Assembly: GCF_037893015.1 (NCBI RefSeq)
Contig: NC_133660.1
Location: forward strand, 161,256,937 to 161,320,936
DNA length: 64,000 bases
DNA from: Macrotis lagotis
Taxonomy: Eukaryota; Chordata; Mammalia; Peramelemorphia; Peramelidae
Direction of reading: 5' to 3'
Part shown: positions 1 through 12,372 of the stretch, piece by piece
Layout of the letters: each line of letters begins with the position of its first letter
Numbering within the stretch: position 1 is the stretch's first letter
Program-made: the position numbers and the translations under genes
Notes under the pieces: model-generated
Databases searched by the model: none
Told to the model about the DNA's origin: nothing
The model's input: only the letters and a program-made list of their open reading frames with translations

Positions 1-1160
1 ACAGGCTGCTGTAGGAGCTAAATCATAATAGCCTTGACATTTTCACTATAAACAACCAAAAAAAAAGGTGGAAGTTGCATCTAAGTGGAAGCATGACTCA
101 AAGGTATACTTTGGAGGGACAAAGAAAGGAGCCGGCAGAATTGGTTTTATCATATACTCAAAGATTAAAAAAAAAATTTAATTCCCTGGACATTTGGTCA
201 CTTGATATTGAAATACTCATGAAGATATTTGCAAAAAAAAAATCATGTGAACTTATATATTAACAGCAGTTGCAGAGGATCAAGAAGTAGAAAAATTCTA
301 CAAAAAATTCTAAGACTCTACAAATTAAGTCAAGCTATACTTTGATACTTAGTGATTTTAGTATAGTAGTAGGAATAGGTGAGAAATAAATCAGAAAACA
401 TGGGTTGGGAAGAAAGAATGAAAGCTATCAAGCAATATGCTTAAGTCTTATCTTTATCTATCTTGATTACTTCCTTTAAGAACTGATAGATTCCAGTCAT
501 AGGACACACCAACATAATCTCAGAAAAATAAAACTGATTATACTTTAAAAGATATTACTGATGTGGGAGTCACCCATAAATCAGTTGTCTCTATATAATC
601 AGATCTTATCAGAGCAAAGATCAGAATTAGCAAAGAGTTAGAATAAAAATATACAACTGAAAAAGTTAATCTTAACTCATTAAACAAGCATAACTAATAA
701 TAAAAAATAGTCAACATACAATAAAATGACATTGGAAGCAATTATAATAATTTTAAATAGAAGCCTAATTAACATAAATCAGCTTTCATAAGGACAAAAG
801 AAAACAAAAAATGTCTTAGTCAATAAAACATACAAAAATGAAGCCAACATAGTCACTACCCTCAAGAAGCTTAAACTCTAATAAATAAACATTACATTAA
901 CAATTAAAATGTAGAGAAGAATTTTAAGTGCTATAAGAAAGGTACTAGCAAAATATGACAGAATGTTAGAGATCTCTTCTGACTAAAGAGAAGGTAGCAT
1001 TTGAGTTGAGGATGGATAGATTATTAAAAAGTGGAGAGAATTAGCAAATACATAGATATGGGAAAAGGTAGGACAAGTTGGAAAAATAGTAAAAAGTTCA
1101 TTTTCACCAAGATTTTGAAAACAACTCACATTTCTATAATGATTTAAAATTTATAAAACA
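1..1160. other. AT-rich intergenic or intronic stretch
   Basis: Only short, random open frames are present. I see no splice-flanked exon with THEG motifs and no named repeat. If THEGL continues to the left, this is its intron or 3' flank. Confidence 0.5.
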
Positions 1161-1164
1161 GTAA

Positions 1165-1315
1165 GGCATAATAAGTATTCCTATTTTACAGATAATAAAA
1201 CAGGATCAGAGAGGCTACATGACTTTCCTAGAATCACATAACTAATAACTTGTTAAGAGGCAGTTATTGAATTTAGACCCAAGTCTCTGGGTTCTAAATT
1301 CCATGTTTTTAATGC
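1165..1315 (-). repeat. MIR/CORE-SINE remnant
   Basis: The text 'ttacagataataaaacagg ... tttagacccaagtctctgggttctaaattcc' is the reverse of an old MIR-like SINE. It is strongly diverged. Confidence 0.6.
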
Positions 1316-1359
1316 CATAAAAAAAGAGGCTGGTACAAGATTCTGAAAAATCTCAAAAG

Positions 1360-1470
1360 TTAGATTAAGGTACAAAATTTGGTACAAATTTTGGTAATTC
1401 ATTTAGTACAAAATTTAACATCATTAATGAGTTTTGGTACAAAATTTGGTACAAAATTTAACATCACTAA
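1360..1470. repeat. short tandem duplication around 'ggtacaaaattt'
   Basis: The motif 'ggtacaaaattt' occurs four times, twice as a head-to-tail pair. The phrase 'aatttaacatca.taatgagtttt' occurs twice, so a unit of roughly 55 bases has been duplicated. Confidence 0.75.
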
Positions 1471-1499
1471 TGAGTTTTGAGTAGGAAAGTGAAATAATC

Positions 1500-3200
1500 A
1501 GAGCTTTGCTTTAGCATGTAGGCTGAATTAAAGGTGACTGAAGTGGAGACAAAGACACTATTTAGGAAGATATTAAATTGTCCATATAAAAGATGGTGAA
1601 TGATTGAATTATGATAGTGGAGTTGAGAATTAAAAAATAAAGACTGCTACAAAGGATACTGTAATATTTGAAGACTCGGTGAATTTGGGATGTCTAGGAG
1701 ACAGTTTGGTGTGTAAGAATGGAGTTCTGGAAAAAGCCTGGTGTTGGGAATATTCATGTGTGAATCATCCATATAATGGTAATCACTGAAACCACAGCAG
1801 TGGTTATGATCACTGAGAAAAATGGCATAGGGAGAGGTGAGAAGAGAATCTTAAATGTTTACTAAGTCCAATGAACTGGGCCAACTGGTGAAGAACCAAA
1901 GAGAAAAGCAGGATGGCTTTTTGCTCTGAAAGGCCACATAGTCTAATAGGTGGCTCATATTCCTTAATATACCTCATACCTCTTAGATGTGTCATCTAAG
2001 GCATTTAGGCCATAGAAAGGGGGAAAAGAAGCAGAATGGTCCTGAGGCACTTAATAATTGTTTATTGACCTGAAGTCCATTGAGGAGTATTCAGAGAGAC
2101 TTCAGAAAATCAGGATAAATACAAAATCCTGGAAGCTAAGGAGAAGCTTTAGTCAACAGTGTCAAATATCACAGAAAAATCAAGAAGGATAAGAACTGGA
2201 AAAGGACTTTGGATTCTTGATTAGACAGTCATAAACATGGTTTGGTAGATAAAGAGTTGATTTCTAAGTCAGGAAGTCTTGAGTTTGAACTCTGCCCCCA
2301 AGGCATATTGGCTCACATGTGGTCATATAATGTGACTGGGCAACTTACTTTCTTGTCAATGCTCCAGATAACTCTCAAAGGCTATAAACTGCACCAAAGG
2401 AGCATGGCTGAATTGACAAAGGAAATCCTTCACGAAGAGCTTTCTGTATTGACGGAATCACAGATCTGGTCCTCCCAAAATTTATTATTGATCTTCAACA
2501 ATATGGTTGTTGTAATCAGGGTAGAAATAGATTGTAAGAGGTCAAGGAATGAGTAAATGGCAAAGAAGTGTCTAAAGTGAGTGTCAACTTTTTGTTTTAG
2601 AGTTTGGAGATCAAAGGAAGAAAGGGAATGAGTCAAAACTAGCTCAAAGGAGTGTTGAGGGGGACTTTTTTAGCTTAGGAGAAACCAGAAGAGATTTGGA
2701 GTTGGAGAAGAAGCTGAGAGGAAGAAATTGAAAGCAGACCACAAGAAGAACAAGATGGAACAAGATTCCATTTATTTCACTTCAACAATCAGTTATTATT
2801 GGATCAGTATGTGTTTCAGGCATGAGAGCAAAGATACAAGCTTATCTTATAGGGTTCTCTTTAGAAAGGAGATAGAACACTTTTTTTCTCTGAGACAGGA
2901 AGGAAGATGGAGAGGACAGACCAAGCTACAGAAAAATGTGGAGGTGAAGGAGGAAGACATTGAAGGATTATGTCCATGTAATTCTCTTAGGAAGTATGAA
3001 ATAGGTTAATCTGTTAAGATTAAGGGGGAGAAGAGGAAGAAAATCTAATTTAAGAATGAAGGAAAAAATAAGCAATGGAAAGAAAGAAAAAAATCTAAAT
3101 AGAAGACAGGAAAGAGTCAAATGTTGTTCTAAGAGTCAGATACGTTCAGACTACAGAAGGTCACTTTAAAGTTAGGCTCCCACAAGGACAGATAGATTTT
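1500..3200. other. old repeat-derived DNA, no exon seen
   Basis: Text such as 'caaatatcacagaaaaatcaagaaggataagaactggaaaagg' recurs in style near 47.5-49 kb and looks like an ancient interspersed repeat that I cannot name. A MIR-like segment lies near 2240-2420. The open frames at 2242-2556 and 2728-3009 show no recognisable domain. Confidence 0.4.
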
Positions 3201-3225
3201 TTTTTTTTTACATGGGCCCTTTTAC

Positions 3226-3346
3226 CTGTTTGGGAGCCACAAAGTCTGGGTGTGTAGCTTTAGCCATAGAAAGTTGAACTATCCGGACAGAAGCCTCAGG
3301 GATGAGTGAAGGATCTTTCACTTGCCATTCAAGGGAGCTATATGGC
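3226..3346 (-). CDS. THEGL: THEGL exon with fourth THEG-like repeat
   Basis: The 121 bp exon reads PYSSLEWQVKDPSLIPEASV, then RIVQLSMAKATHPDFVAPKQ. It has acceptor gtttgcctacag and donor AACAG|gtaaaa. The unit 'RIVQLSMAKA' aligns with 'RILQLSKPKA' of human THEG as I remember it; here the usual proline-lysine is methionine-alanine-lysine, so the repeat is degenerate. It opens with one base completing an arginine and closes in phase 0, unlike the other exons. At least one more repeat and a C-terminal tail are expected in the family. I find neither between 1 and 3225, so the 3' end of the gene lies outside the window. Confidence 0.85.
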
Positions 3347-5935
3347 CTGTAGGCAAACAGGGACTTAAAATGTTACAGCTGATGGGCATGTGAATCATAA
3401 TTACAATTCAGTTGAACTCAAAATCCCTGCCCCAGGAATCCATTTTCAAGTAGATGCTGATGCCCAGTCTCCAAGACAACCTAAGGTAATTTCTATGATC
3501 CTGGCCACTGAGTAATTTGCAGAAATAACTTGTCACATATTAACTGAAGGCATAGCAGGTTATTGATGCTCCTTTCCTGCATTTTCCTGATCCTCATAAA
3601 AATCGCAATAATAAAAAACATGAAGTAATTTATCTCTCAGACAAATGACCAAATACTTATGATGTCTTATGAAATTAAAATAATTCATATTCTTATTAAA
3701 TAGATATGCCCACCATTTTTTGCTACAAATCTAAAGACTGGAAAGATAGAAAATATAGGGGTATAGTATATTTAAAAAATCCACAAATTGCTGAATAAAG
3801 TTAAATGAAAATATTGGGAGAAAAGAATAAGAGCATCTTAACTCTTATAAATGCAACTGAAAAAGGCACCAGAGTAATCATTAGAAAGTAATAAAACTCA
3901 TTTTGTCTATTGTGATTCAAATGTGTGGGAATAAACTTTTCTCTAAATTTGAATGTGCCTTTTACATGATTTGATTTATAGTCTTTTTAGAACAGTTGTT
4001 ACGGTACCCCAAACATCCTTTGAATGTGATACTAGTCTAGTCAGAATTCCTACATTTTAAAATAATCTCCATAGATCAAAAAAATTAGCTGTCATAGGTG
4101 AAAATATTTGACACATTATTTCTGAACAAAGTTAAAATATGTGTGTGTATGTATGTTCAAAGGAGAATTGAGAAAATGGTCATAGGGTTAAAGACTAACT
4201 GACCTGGCACCAGAAGTGGCCTTAAAACTTTGAGTTCCTTGAAATGCTAACCATCTAGCCCCTGAGTATTTATTGAGTTTAGTTTCCTAAGAGTTAAATA
4301 TAAGAATCTTATGCAATGGATCAGGCCTCTCAGTAGAAAGATCAACCTAATAACAATAAAAATTATGAAAGTAGTTTGGTAATTGTATACCTATAAATAT
4401 ATACAGTAACATTGCACTTCTAAGACTATACCTTATCCAGAACTTTCCTTTAATTGGAGAATAGCAGAGAACTTAGAAATCAACAAAGAAAGGTTTCTAA
4501 GCAACAAAAATAGATGTCATGATGTCACTAAGATACAAGTACTTTCCTAGGAAGAGAGAACCCTTCAGCTTCTCATAAGAGTCTATTTACTTTGATCTTA
4601 CAAACAATCGTTAAGTGATTAGTAAATGTTTATCAACTCACCCACACAGTTCTAACAAGCTTTATGATCTGTTACTCCCTCAACAGCACACAGATAATTA
4701 ATTAGAAGGGAAATAAGGCTACTCCAAGCAGACACAATGATAGCAACAGAGCTCAAACATCAAAAGAAAGAGGAGATACAAAGTTATAAAAAGCAAATGG
4801 GAGAAATCAAAAGCAAAGTTGTCTGGGTTCATTTAATACAGGGGGAAATATCCCTGTCTACCTCAACAGATCCTTGGGACATCATTACATTATGACACAA
4901 TACATATAATAATTGATGTTCATAATAATGACCCTGAGTCTTTACTTTAAAAAAAAGTGCAATATTCAGCATTTGTTTGTTCAAGAAGACAAGGAAATGT
5001 ACAGGGTATCCAAAATTATTCTGTTTTTAGAATCTTTAAAATGACCTCCTGTAGCCTGATCATACCTGGCTCTTAGAAAAACATTATTCCTTTCCCTGCC
5101 TTTATAATATGTAGATTCTATCCTTTCTTTCCATTGCTTATATTTTACTTCATTATTACATTAGACTTTTTCTCTCATTCCCCCAATCTTATCAGATTAG
5201 TCCACTATCTATTTCATAAAAGAATTACATGGATACATCTCTCAATGTCCCTCTTCATCATCTCCAAATATTTCTGTTGCTTAACCTGTCCTCCCCATTC
5301 TTTCTTCCTTTCTCAGAGAAAGAAGTGTCCTATTTCCTTTCTAAAGAAAACCCTCTAAACTTGTCCCTTTGCTCCCATGCCTTTCACATAGTCATCATAT
5401 AAAAACTGATTGTTGAAGTGAATTAAATGAAATCTCCTCCTATCTTGTTCCACCAGTGGTCTGTTTTCAATTTCTTCCTTTCCACTAGATTCTTCCCCTA
5501 CAACTACAAACCTCTTTTGGCTTCTCCTATCATAAAATTTGAATAAGATCAGAGCTAAAGGAAGAATATGATTAAAATTTTATGGAAAGCTTTGACACTT
5601 TACAGTAATAAGCCTCAATTGTCTAGAAAATTCAATTATCTTAGATTTCTTCTCCAATGATGCTGGATTGTTATTGTTATTCTATTTACAAACATAAAAA
5701 TTTAACAAATCAATATTTAAATATATAATTACTAGATCCATGTGTAAATATTTACCAAAAATAAAAATCATAGAATTTCACATATGGAAGGGACTTTGAA
5801 GGCCATATAGTCCAATCTTCCTCCAAACAGAGAAATCTCTTCTACAATAATCCCTGTCAAGATGATCATTCAACCCCAGCTGTAGGAAATATCCAATATT
5901 GCAAAACAATTTTTTCAAATGTTGGACGACTATTT
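3347..5935. other. THEGL intron 3' of the 7.9 kb exon, unremarkable
   Basis: AT-rich DNA without recognisable exons. One short (TG)n tract is near 4140. The region around 4620-4720 and 5760-5880 has weak MIR-like pieces. Confidence 0.4.
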
Positions 5936-5938
5936 TTA

Positions 5939-6082
5939 GGAAGGAAGGCAGAGGAAGGGAGGGAGGGAGGGAGGGAGGGAGGAAGGAAGGAAGGAAGGAA
6001 GGAAGGAAGGAAGGAAGGAAGGAAGGAAGGAAGGAAGGAAGGAAAGAAGGAAGGAAAGAAGGAAGGGAGAGAGGGAGAGAAG
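5939..6082 (+). repeat. (GGGA)n/(GGAA)n microsatellite
   Basis: About 140 bases of GGGA then GGAA repeats, with a few GAAA variants at the end. It is pure purine on the plus strand. It produces low-complexity frames on both strands (serine-phenylalanine-proline-leucine on minus) that are not genes. Confidence 0.95.
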
Positions 6083-6324
6083 AAGAGGGAAGGCAAAAAA
6101 GGAAGAAGCAAATTAGTTTTTCTTTCTTATATTGAGCCAAAATCTGTTTCCAGGTAATTTCCATCTTTTATTCCTCATTCTTCCCTTTAGGACTATCTAG
6201 AGGAAATCCAATCCCTCTTCCAAAAGGCAATGCTTACTTCAAATATTTGCTTACAATACTCATGTTTTCTTCCCCCTTAAGCCTTCTCTTCTCCAAGTCA
6301 ACTCTCCCTATTTTCCTCAATTTT

Positions 6325-6440
6325 TTTTTTGGTGAAGCAATGGGATTAAGTGACTTGCCCAAGGTCACACAACTAGTAAATATCAAATGTAAGAGGTCAG
6401 GTTTGAATTCAGGTCCTCCTAACTTCAAGGATGGTATATA
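6325..6440 (-). repeat. marsupial tRNA-derived SINE, antisense fragment
   Basis: A T-run is followed by 'gcaatgggattaagtgacttgcccaaggtcacac' and 'tttgaattcaggtcctcctaact', the reverse complement of the SINE tail and body. Confidence 0.85.
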
Positions 6441-7480
6441 GATCTCTTATACTTGTCATCCTCTTTTCGATATTCTATAGTTTATCATTACCCCTGCCAA
6501 AGGTGGTTCCCTGCTCTATCTCTCCACTTTGTATGTAATACAGATTGCAGTTCTGAGAACTAAAATATTAAGTACTAATGCAGACTATTCTAGTTTTCTT
6601 AGCAGCTTCTGTTGGGTTTATATTAACCTTGGGGCCATGATAACTTAAATGCCTTTTTCACATGAGTTACTGTTAAATAAGGTTTTAGAACCAAAGATTT
6701 ATAAAATTATGGCTGCTTATTTAATCTCATTGATTTTAGTTCATAGTTATAGCTTATTTGAGACCTTTCTGAATCTTGATTCTGTTCTCCCCATATTCGC
6801 CTGCCCTCCCAGCTCTATGTCATCTGAAATTCTGATAATCCTACTTTCCTTCTATTTATCCATTAAAGTTGTTGGGTCAAGTGCAGACCCCTGTAACTTA
6901 ACCAAAAAAAAAGACCTCCCTTCAGCATAGCATTGATTAGATATGGATGTTCAAGTAGCCTTAAACTTACCTAATTATACATTGACCCAGGTCACATTTC
7001 TTATATTATAATTTTTTTCATTGATCTTTCTACTAGAAGGAGTGGCCAGATTCATTTAAGAAGACTATTTTGTGAAAATAAAATGAACAGGAGAGCTATT
7101 TACATGATGATCAAAACAATGTAAAGGAAAACACCAATGGAAGGAATTGAAAAAAATCTATCTATACTTTAAAAAAAAGAAAAGAAAAATCTATCTATGC
7201 GGGAACCTAAGATGACTTCATAGGACTTAAAGTGAAATATGCCCTCTACCTTTTGGCCAACAGGAGAGGACTAGGGAATATATATTTAGAAACTGGTCTT
7301 GATTTGATTTTCCTGATCATACTTGTTTGTTATAAGGGAGGGTTCTATGGTTGGGGGGGGGAGGGTTGTAGGTGAGCATAATTAGGAAAAGATAATGAAG
7401 TTAAAAATATATATAAAATAAAATCACTCAAGAGAAAACCCAAACAGAAAATAATCAATGTGTGAACCTTGTCTCAGTAG

Positions 7481-7482
<2 letters not shown>

Positions 7483-7542
<60 letters not shown>

Positions 7543-7543
7543 T
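7483..7543. repeat. (TA)n microsatellite
   Basis: About 60 bases of alternating TA in the THEGL intron. Confidence 0.95.
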
Positions 7544-7911
7544 TTACTGACTGATTAAATGAAATAATATACATACAGCAATGTGTAGATCTTAAATCAC
7601 TATATAAATAACTATTTTTATTGCTGTTACTCCACAGCTATTTAGGCTAAACATCAACCTGCCATGAGACTTGGACATTAGATTGAATTGAGTTTAGAAA
7701 CAAGAACAAGTTTAGATTCAAGAATAGCATCATAGTGATGTTTCTATTTTTCTCTGTCTCAAAAAAAAAGTTGATTCACTTGCATTTTTTGATGGAATTG
7801 ACTGATAATAATGAAAATGGTGAGCACACATATACACAAACTAAAAGAAAGATATTTAGGCATTTAACAAAATTATATTATGACTTTGGATATTCTTAAA
7901 GGATTCTCTAC

Positions 7912-8049
7912 CTGCAGTGACTATAGTTATTCCAAACACGCTTTGGTTCTGCAAGAGCTTCAATCCGGGAAGATGGATAATTAAAAAATGACTTTGTAGG
8001 AAGCTTCCAGATTGTAGATCCTCGACCCCAACTATTATGGTATTCAGGC
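7912..8049 (-). CDS. THEGL: THEGL exon with third THEG repeat
   Basis: The 138 bp exon reads PEYHNSWGRGSTIWKLP, then FFNYPSSRIEALAEPKRVWN, then NYSHC and a split arginine. The repeat 'SSRIEALAEPKR' matches the 'SSRLKELAAPK' unit I recall in human THEG, including the preceding aromatic and proline spacing. The acceptor is cctgcag, with pyrimidine-rich sequence upstream, and the donor CTGCAG|gtagag is good. The frame is open across the exon only in this phase, which joins correctly to the exons at 12244-12372 and 3226-3346. A longer open frame in another phase covers the same bases but lacks any family signature. Confidence 0.9.
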
Positions 8050-9149
8050 CTGCAGGTTTTAGGAGAATACAAAGGATGAGGAATAAGGTAAGAATTTGAT
8101 TTTCATAACTGCAAACATTCAAATTCATATATAACCTGGGCTGTTATAGTTAGGCCTGTGAAACCAGGAGAATAGTTTACCCATCATTTTTTTAAAAATT
8201 GTTTCCACTTTGGTAGACACCTATGATTTCATAAGGGTAAGGAAGTCTAGCTATAAAGACTCCTTCCAGTGATTTATATTGACAAGTCCTCTATAAATTG
8301 CATGTCTCACAGAGTTGCCTTGGGGCACTGAGAGTATGGGAGATATATATCCAGGGTCAAAGAGTCAGTGTATGTCAGAGGTTGGACTATAAATCAGATC
8401 TTCCTGATTCCAAGCCGACCCTGTACATGTTATATAGCAAACTGCATCTTTATTGATCAGTAAGTCCTAACAATTTATTTTTTTATGGTGCTTTTCCTAC
8501 ATAAGCAAAAATGGGAGTCTTTCAGATATTATTACAAACCATAGAACTACTGCTAGATTTTCACCATCAAATTGTATACCTGAACAATTTTCTGTTATCC
8601 CATCTCAAATCAGGTTTATATAAATAGATTGGAGAGAAATGCTTCATGAAAGCAGCAAGTGCATTGAACTCAAAAGTGTCAAGAGGAGGGTGAATTCACC
8701 TGTAAAACAGGTAAATTAAAATCTCAAACCTCCTCACTTCCATCTCCATTTTGAATATTCTAAACTATGAAACAGGAAATGATTCAAATGGGGAAATTGA
8801 TATAAAACTAAAGGAGTAGCTTTTATAAAAAAAAAAAAATCTAAAGACTTCAGGCCCAATGATTTCCTGAAAAGGAGGGCAAATCTCCTAGCTCCCACAA
8901 AAGAGAAACATTTCTTTTTTCACAAGTATATATTGAGTTTAAGTCACAGAAGTAAAATAAAGTAGATGTTATGACTTAAACTTCATTCTTTCTCTCTCAG
9001 AAGTGTTACAGAATATAGCTGACCCCAAAACCAAGCAGGCGCTTAAGAAGTAAAAAGTATTAGCAGAAATAGAAATATGTTTCAAAAGAAGGCCCTCTCA
9101 AAATATACATTAATGAACAAGATAAGTACACTTTGAAACATTCAAATTG

Positions 9150-9153
<4 letters not shown>

Positions 9154-9222
<69 letters not shown>
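9154..9222. repeat. (CT)n(CA)n compound microsatellite
   Basis: A CT run passes directly into a CA run, followed by a short CACT repeat. Confidence 0.95.
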
Positions 9223-9223
<1 letters not shown>

Positions 9224-9339
9224 TCAGTCACTCACTCACTCACCATCTTGAATGACCCATTCTAAACTTTTCACCAGCACATAATAGCCAGAGTCAGAGT
9301 ACTCCATCTCATGTCTCTGGAATTCATCATCTAATTATA

Positions 9340-9570
9340 ACTCTTGTTGTTGTTCATTTTTTTCAGTCTTGTTTGATTCTTTATGACTTGACTTGGAGTT
9401 TTCTTGTCAAAGATATTCCAGTTCATTTTACAGATAAGAAAACTGAGGAAAACAGGATTAAAACAGGACTCGACCAGGATGACAAGTTGGTAAGTATCTG
9501 AGGCTAGATTTGAACTCAGAAGATGAATCTTCCCGACTATCTACTATGGTACCTAGTTGCCCTCAAATTA
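9340..9570 (-). repeat. MAR1/MIR-like SINE, antisense
   Basis: 'ttttacagataagaaaactgaggaaa' and 'agatttgaactcagaaga' are the reverse of the SINE body; the AAC-type tail region is at the start. Confidence 0.7.
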
Positions 9571-9719
9571 TAGAAGGATCCCTTTATAACAATTTCATCT
9601 TGTAATAGATTTAGTAGCATACCACTCAAGCTACTGAGAGGATATTTTTGTGGATCCAGACAAAACAAAAACAAAATTTATCAGGAGTAGTAAAAGATCA
9701 AGAATTTCAAGGGCTATAA

Positions 9720-10010
9720 TGTTGTTGTTGTTGTTTGTCCTTCATTCTCAAGAAGACCATGACATATCAGAGGAGATGATGCCATGACAAGCACATGAAT
9801 TGGATTTGGGGGGGGGGGGGTGCTATACCTAAAATCACCAGCCTCACTTTCTCCTCCAGGGTCATCTGGGTCCAGTGGACAAATATGAATCAGGGCAACT
9901 GGAGATGGCCCTGGATGCTAAACAATCAGGGTTAAGTGACTTGATAGAAGTCAAATTTGAACTCAGGTCCTCTTGACTCCAGGGCTGGTGCTTTATTCAC
10001 CGTGCTAGCT
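9720..10010 (-). repeat. marsupial SINE with (GTT)n tail, antisense
   Basis: A GTT run is followed by 'tgtccttcattctcaagaagaccatgacat' and 'tcatctgggtccagtgg', a marsupial SINE type. A sense 3' end of the same type is near 50170-50270. Confidence 0.7.
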
Positions 10011-10011
10011 A

Positions 10012-11100
10012 ATGAATGCAAGTGAGTGTGAAAGGAATCTAGCACTACCAGATATCAAGTTATATATAAAAACAAAACAGTACAAAAATAATTTGAAGTT
10101 GGTTAAAAAGGGGAAAAAAGGTGCTCAGTATAGTAGATTAATTAAACAAGATCCAGAAACAATCAAATATCTTATAGTGATCAATTATATACTCCCTGAC
10201 AAAAATATCAGAAATATTAGCAAGAGGTTTATAGAAATTAACTTTAGAGCAATATCTTGTCATAATCCAAAATAAACTTCAAATGGAAAAATGATCTAAA
10301 TGTAAAGGGTCATATAAGGAAAAAAGTTAAGGAAGAGGAGAAGAATTCTTATTTATATAAATGATAGAAATGATCATGGAAGTTAAAATGGAGAATTTCA
10401 TTTATATGAAGTGAATAATTTTCTGTTCAAAGAAATACATTTAAAATCAGAAAGATAATAATTAATTGGAGAAATATTCATGATAAATTTCTCTCAGGGT
10501 AGCCTTAGGGTCAGGAGGACCTGAGTTTAAATCCAATCTCAGATACTTAATTACCTAGCTGTGTGACCTTGGGCAAGTCACTTAATCCCATTGCCTTGCA
10601 AAAACAAAACAAAACAAAAAAAATGTTAAATTTCTCTCACAAAAGTCTAATAGTCAAAATATGTAAAGCATTAATACAGACATACAAAAATAAGAGCCTT
10701 TCCTCCAATTGATAAATGTCCAAAGGATAAATGTCTCAAATGAGGAGATGCAAGCTAACCAGAATTAGATAAAAACCACTACAAGTTACTAACAATAAGA
10801 GAAATGCAATATTAAAAACTTGTAAAAAAGCAACCCTGAGATTTTAGCTAATTCCAATCAGACTGTTAAGATTACAATAGAGAAAGTGATTTTTGGAAAT
10901 GTTATGGGAAGAAAAAAACACACTAATACATTGCTGACAAAGCTCTGTATTGAACCTATTCTGAAAAACAAATTGGAATTTTACCCAGTGATTCACTAAA
11001 CTGTATATACTCTCTGATACAATACAACACTTAAATTTGTGCTCCAAGAAAGCACAAGGAAAGAATTGATTCAGATTTAGTGAAAAATTGAAAACAAGAC
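10012..11100 (+). mobile_element. old L1 ORF2 3' fragment
   Basis: The reading NASECERNLALPDIKLYIK and, further on, 'attgctgacaaagctctgta...ggaattttacccagtgattc' match the C-terminal part of L1 ORF2 in a decayed form. A SINE piece interrupts it at about 10499-10620. Confidence 0.65.
10499..10622 (+). repeat. marsupial SINE, 5'-truncated
   Basis: Reads 'gtcaggaggacctgagttta...cctagctgtgtgaccttgggcaagtcactta' with an A-rich tail. Confidence 0.85.
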
Positions 11101-11104
11101 TCAC

Positions 11105-11530
11105 TCAAAGGGGAGGCAGTTCAGCCTAGCTGAAACAAGGCACCCTGAGGAAGAGACAGGAAGCAGAGTGTGCCAGGTAAGTGTGCCGTCTCCCCTCAGA
11201 ACACAATGGAGACAGCTCAGTACCTTAAACCCCAGAGCCTTAGGAACAGCAAAATTTCCATCCCAGTGCCCTCAGAGAGCATCCTAGGAAACAACACCTA
11301 TGAAAAACCTTCAGAAAAATACTGTTCCTTCAGTTACATTTACTGAAGACCCAGGAAAAAAAAGTTCTTGTCACCAAAGTTTCATTCAAGTTTTGCCTTG
11401 TCAAATTGTTCAACATCAGAAACTGTTGTGATTCTATTGGTAGCAATGATGTTGTAAGGAGAAGCATGTCTATCTGCTTCATCACAATACGCTAAGGCTT
11501 TACTATCTGACTTATAACTGAAATATTCTA
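11105..11530. other. unassigned sequence between repeats
   Basis: Moderate GC near 11105-11290, with a CAG|gtaagt-like site at about 11177. No frame resembles THEG or another known protein. I cannot name it. Confidence 0.3.
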
Positions 11531-11640
11531 TATATGTTTTCTCTCCCATTAGAATGTGAGCTCTTGGACAACAGGGACTATCTGATTTTCCTATTTGTGT
11601 CCCCCCACTTAGCACAGTGTTTTTTGATCATAATAAATGT
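11530..11640 (+). mobile_element. L2 3' end
   Basis: 'gaatgtgagctcttggacaacagggac ... acttagcacagtgtt ... aataaatgt' is the conserved LINE-2 tail. Confidence 0.75.
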
Positions 11641-11701
11641 GTAATCTCTCTCCCTCTATCGGGTAATCTTAGAAATCTTTATTAAAAGTATCAATAAGGA
11701 A

Positions 11702-12179
11702 GGGGTGGCTAGGTGGCGTAATGGATAAAGCACCAGCCCTGGAGTCAGGAGTACCTGGGTTCAAATCCGGTCTCAGACACTTAATAATTACCTAGCTGTG
11801 TGGCCTTGGGCAAGCCACTTAAACCCATTTGCCTTGTAAAAAAAAAAAAAGCATCAATAAGGAGAGCAGCTAGGTGGCACAGTGAGCCCTGGAGCCAGGA
11901 GAACCTGAGTTCAATTCTGGCCTCAGACACTTAATAATTACCCAGCTGTGTGACCTTGGGCAGGTAACTTAACCTCATTGTCTTACCCAAAAAAAAAGTG
12001 TCTGAGGTCACATTTGCTCTATGGGGCGGCAGCTAGGTGGTGCAGTGGATAGAACATTGGTCCTGGAGTCAGGAGGATCTGAATCAAATCCAGCCTCAGA
12101 CATTTAATTACCTAGCTGTATAACCTTGGGCTAGCCACTTAACCCTATTGCCTTGCAAAAAAATAAAAAATAAAAAAAA
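11702..12179 (+). repeat. three tandem marsupial SINEs
   Basis: Three same-strand copies lie at about 11702-11850, 11863-11997 and 12023-12179, each with the 'gctaggtgg' head and an A-rich tail. The middle copy lacks about 15 bases after 'cacagtg'. They sit just beyond the donor of the THEGL exon at 12244-12372. Confidence 0.9.
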
Positions 12180-12243
12180 GACTGCTCTGTTCAAGCACCC
12201 TGTGGTCTTGTAATGAAACAAATAAATAATATATAAGCCAAAC

Positions 12244-12372
12244 CTGTTAGGTACATGTAGTATGGAAACCTTCTTGGGTTCTGCAAGTCGATCAAATCTT
12301 CTAGTTAACTTCGCATCTAAAGCACTCAAAGGTAAAGGCTTGATAGGATCTTGATTTCCCCAAACCAATTTT
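12244..12372 (-). CDS. THEGL: THEGL exon with second THEG repeat
   Basis: The 129 bp exon reads KLVWGNQDPIKPLPLSA, then LTRRFDRLAEPKKVSILHVP, then N and a split arginine. 'RRFDRLAEPKK' is a clear THEG repeat. The acceptor is good (tccttttattag). The donor CAG|gtttgg is weak; an alternative is AAGAAG|gtttcc, but that one would break the phase into the next exon. The exon starts with one base and ends with two, as its neighbours do. A SINE ends only about 65 bases beyond the donor, with two more in tandem behind it, so insertions crowd this weak splice site. Confidence 0.85.

Noticed and set aside
5778..6164. Long minus-strand and plus-strand frames over 5778-6164
   Set aside because: They are translations of the GGAA/GGGA microsatellite; low complexity on both strands.
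7856..8128. 90-residue minus-strand frame over the THEGL exon
   Set aside because: It is in a different phase from the THEG-repeat frame, runs through both splice sites and has no family signature.
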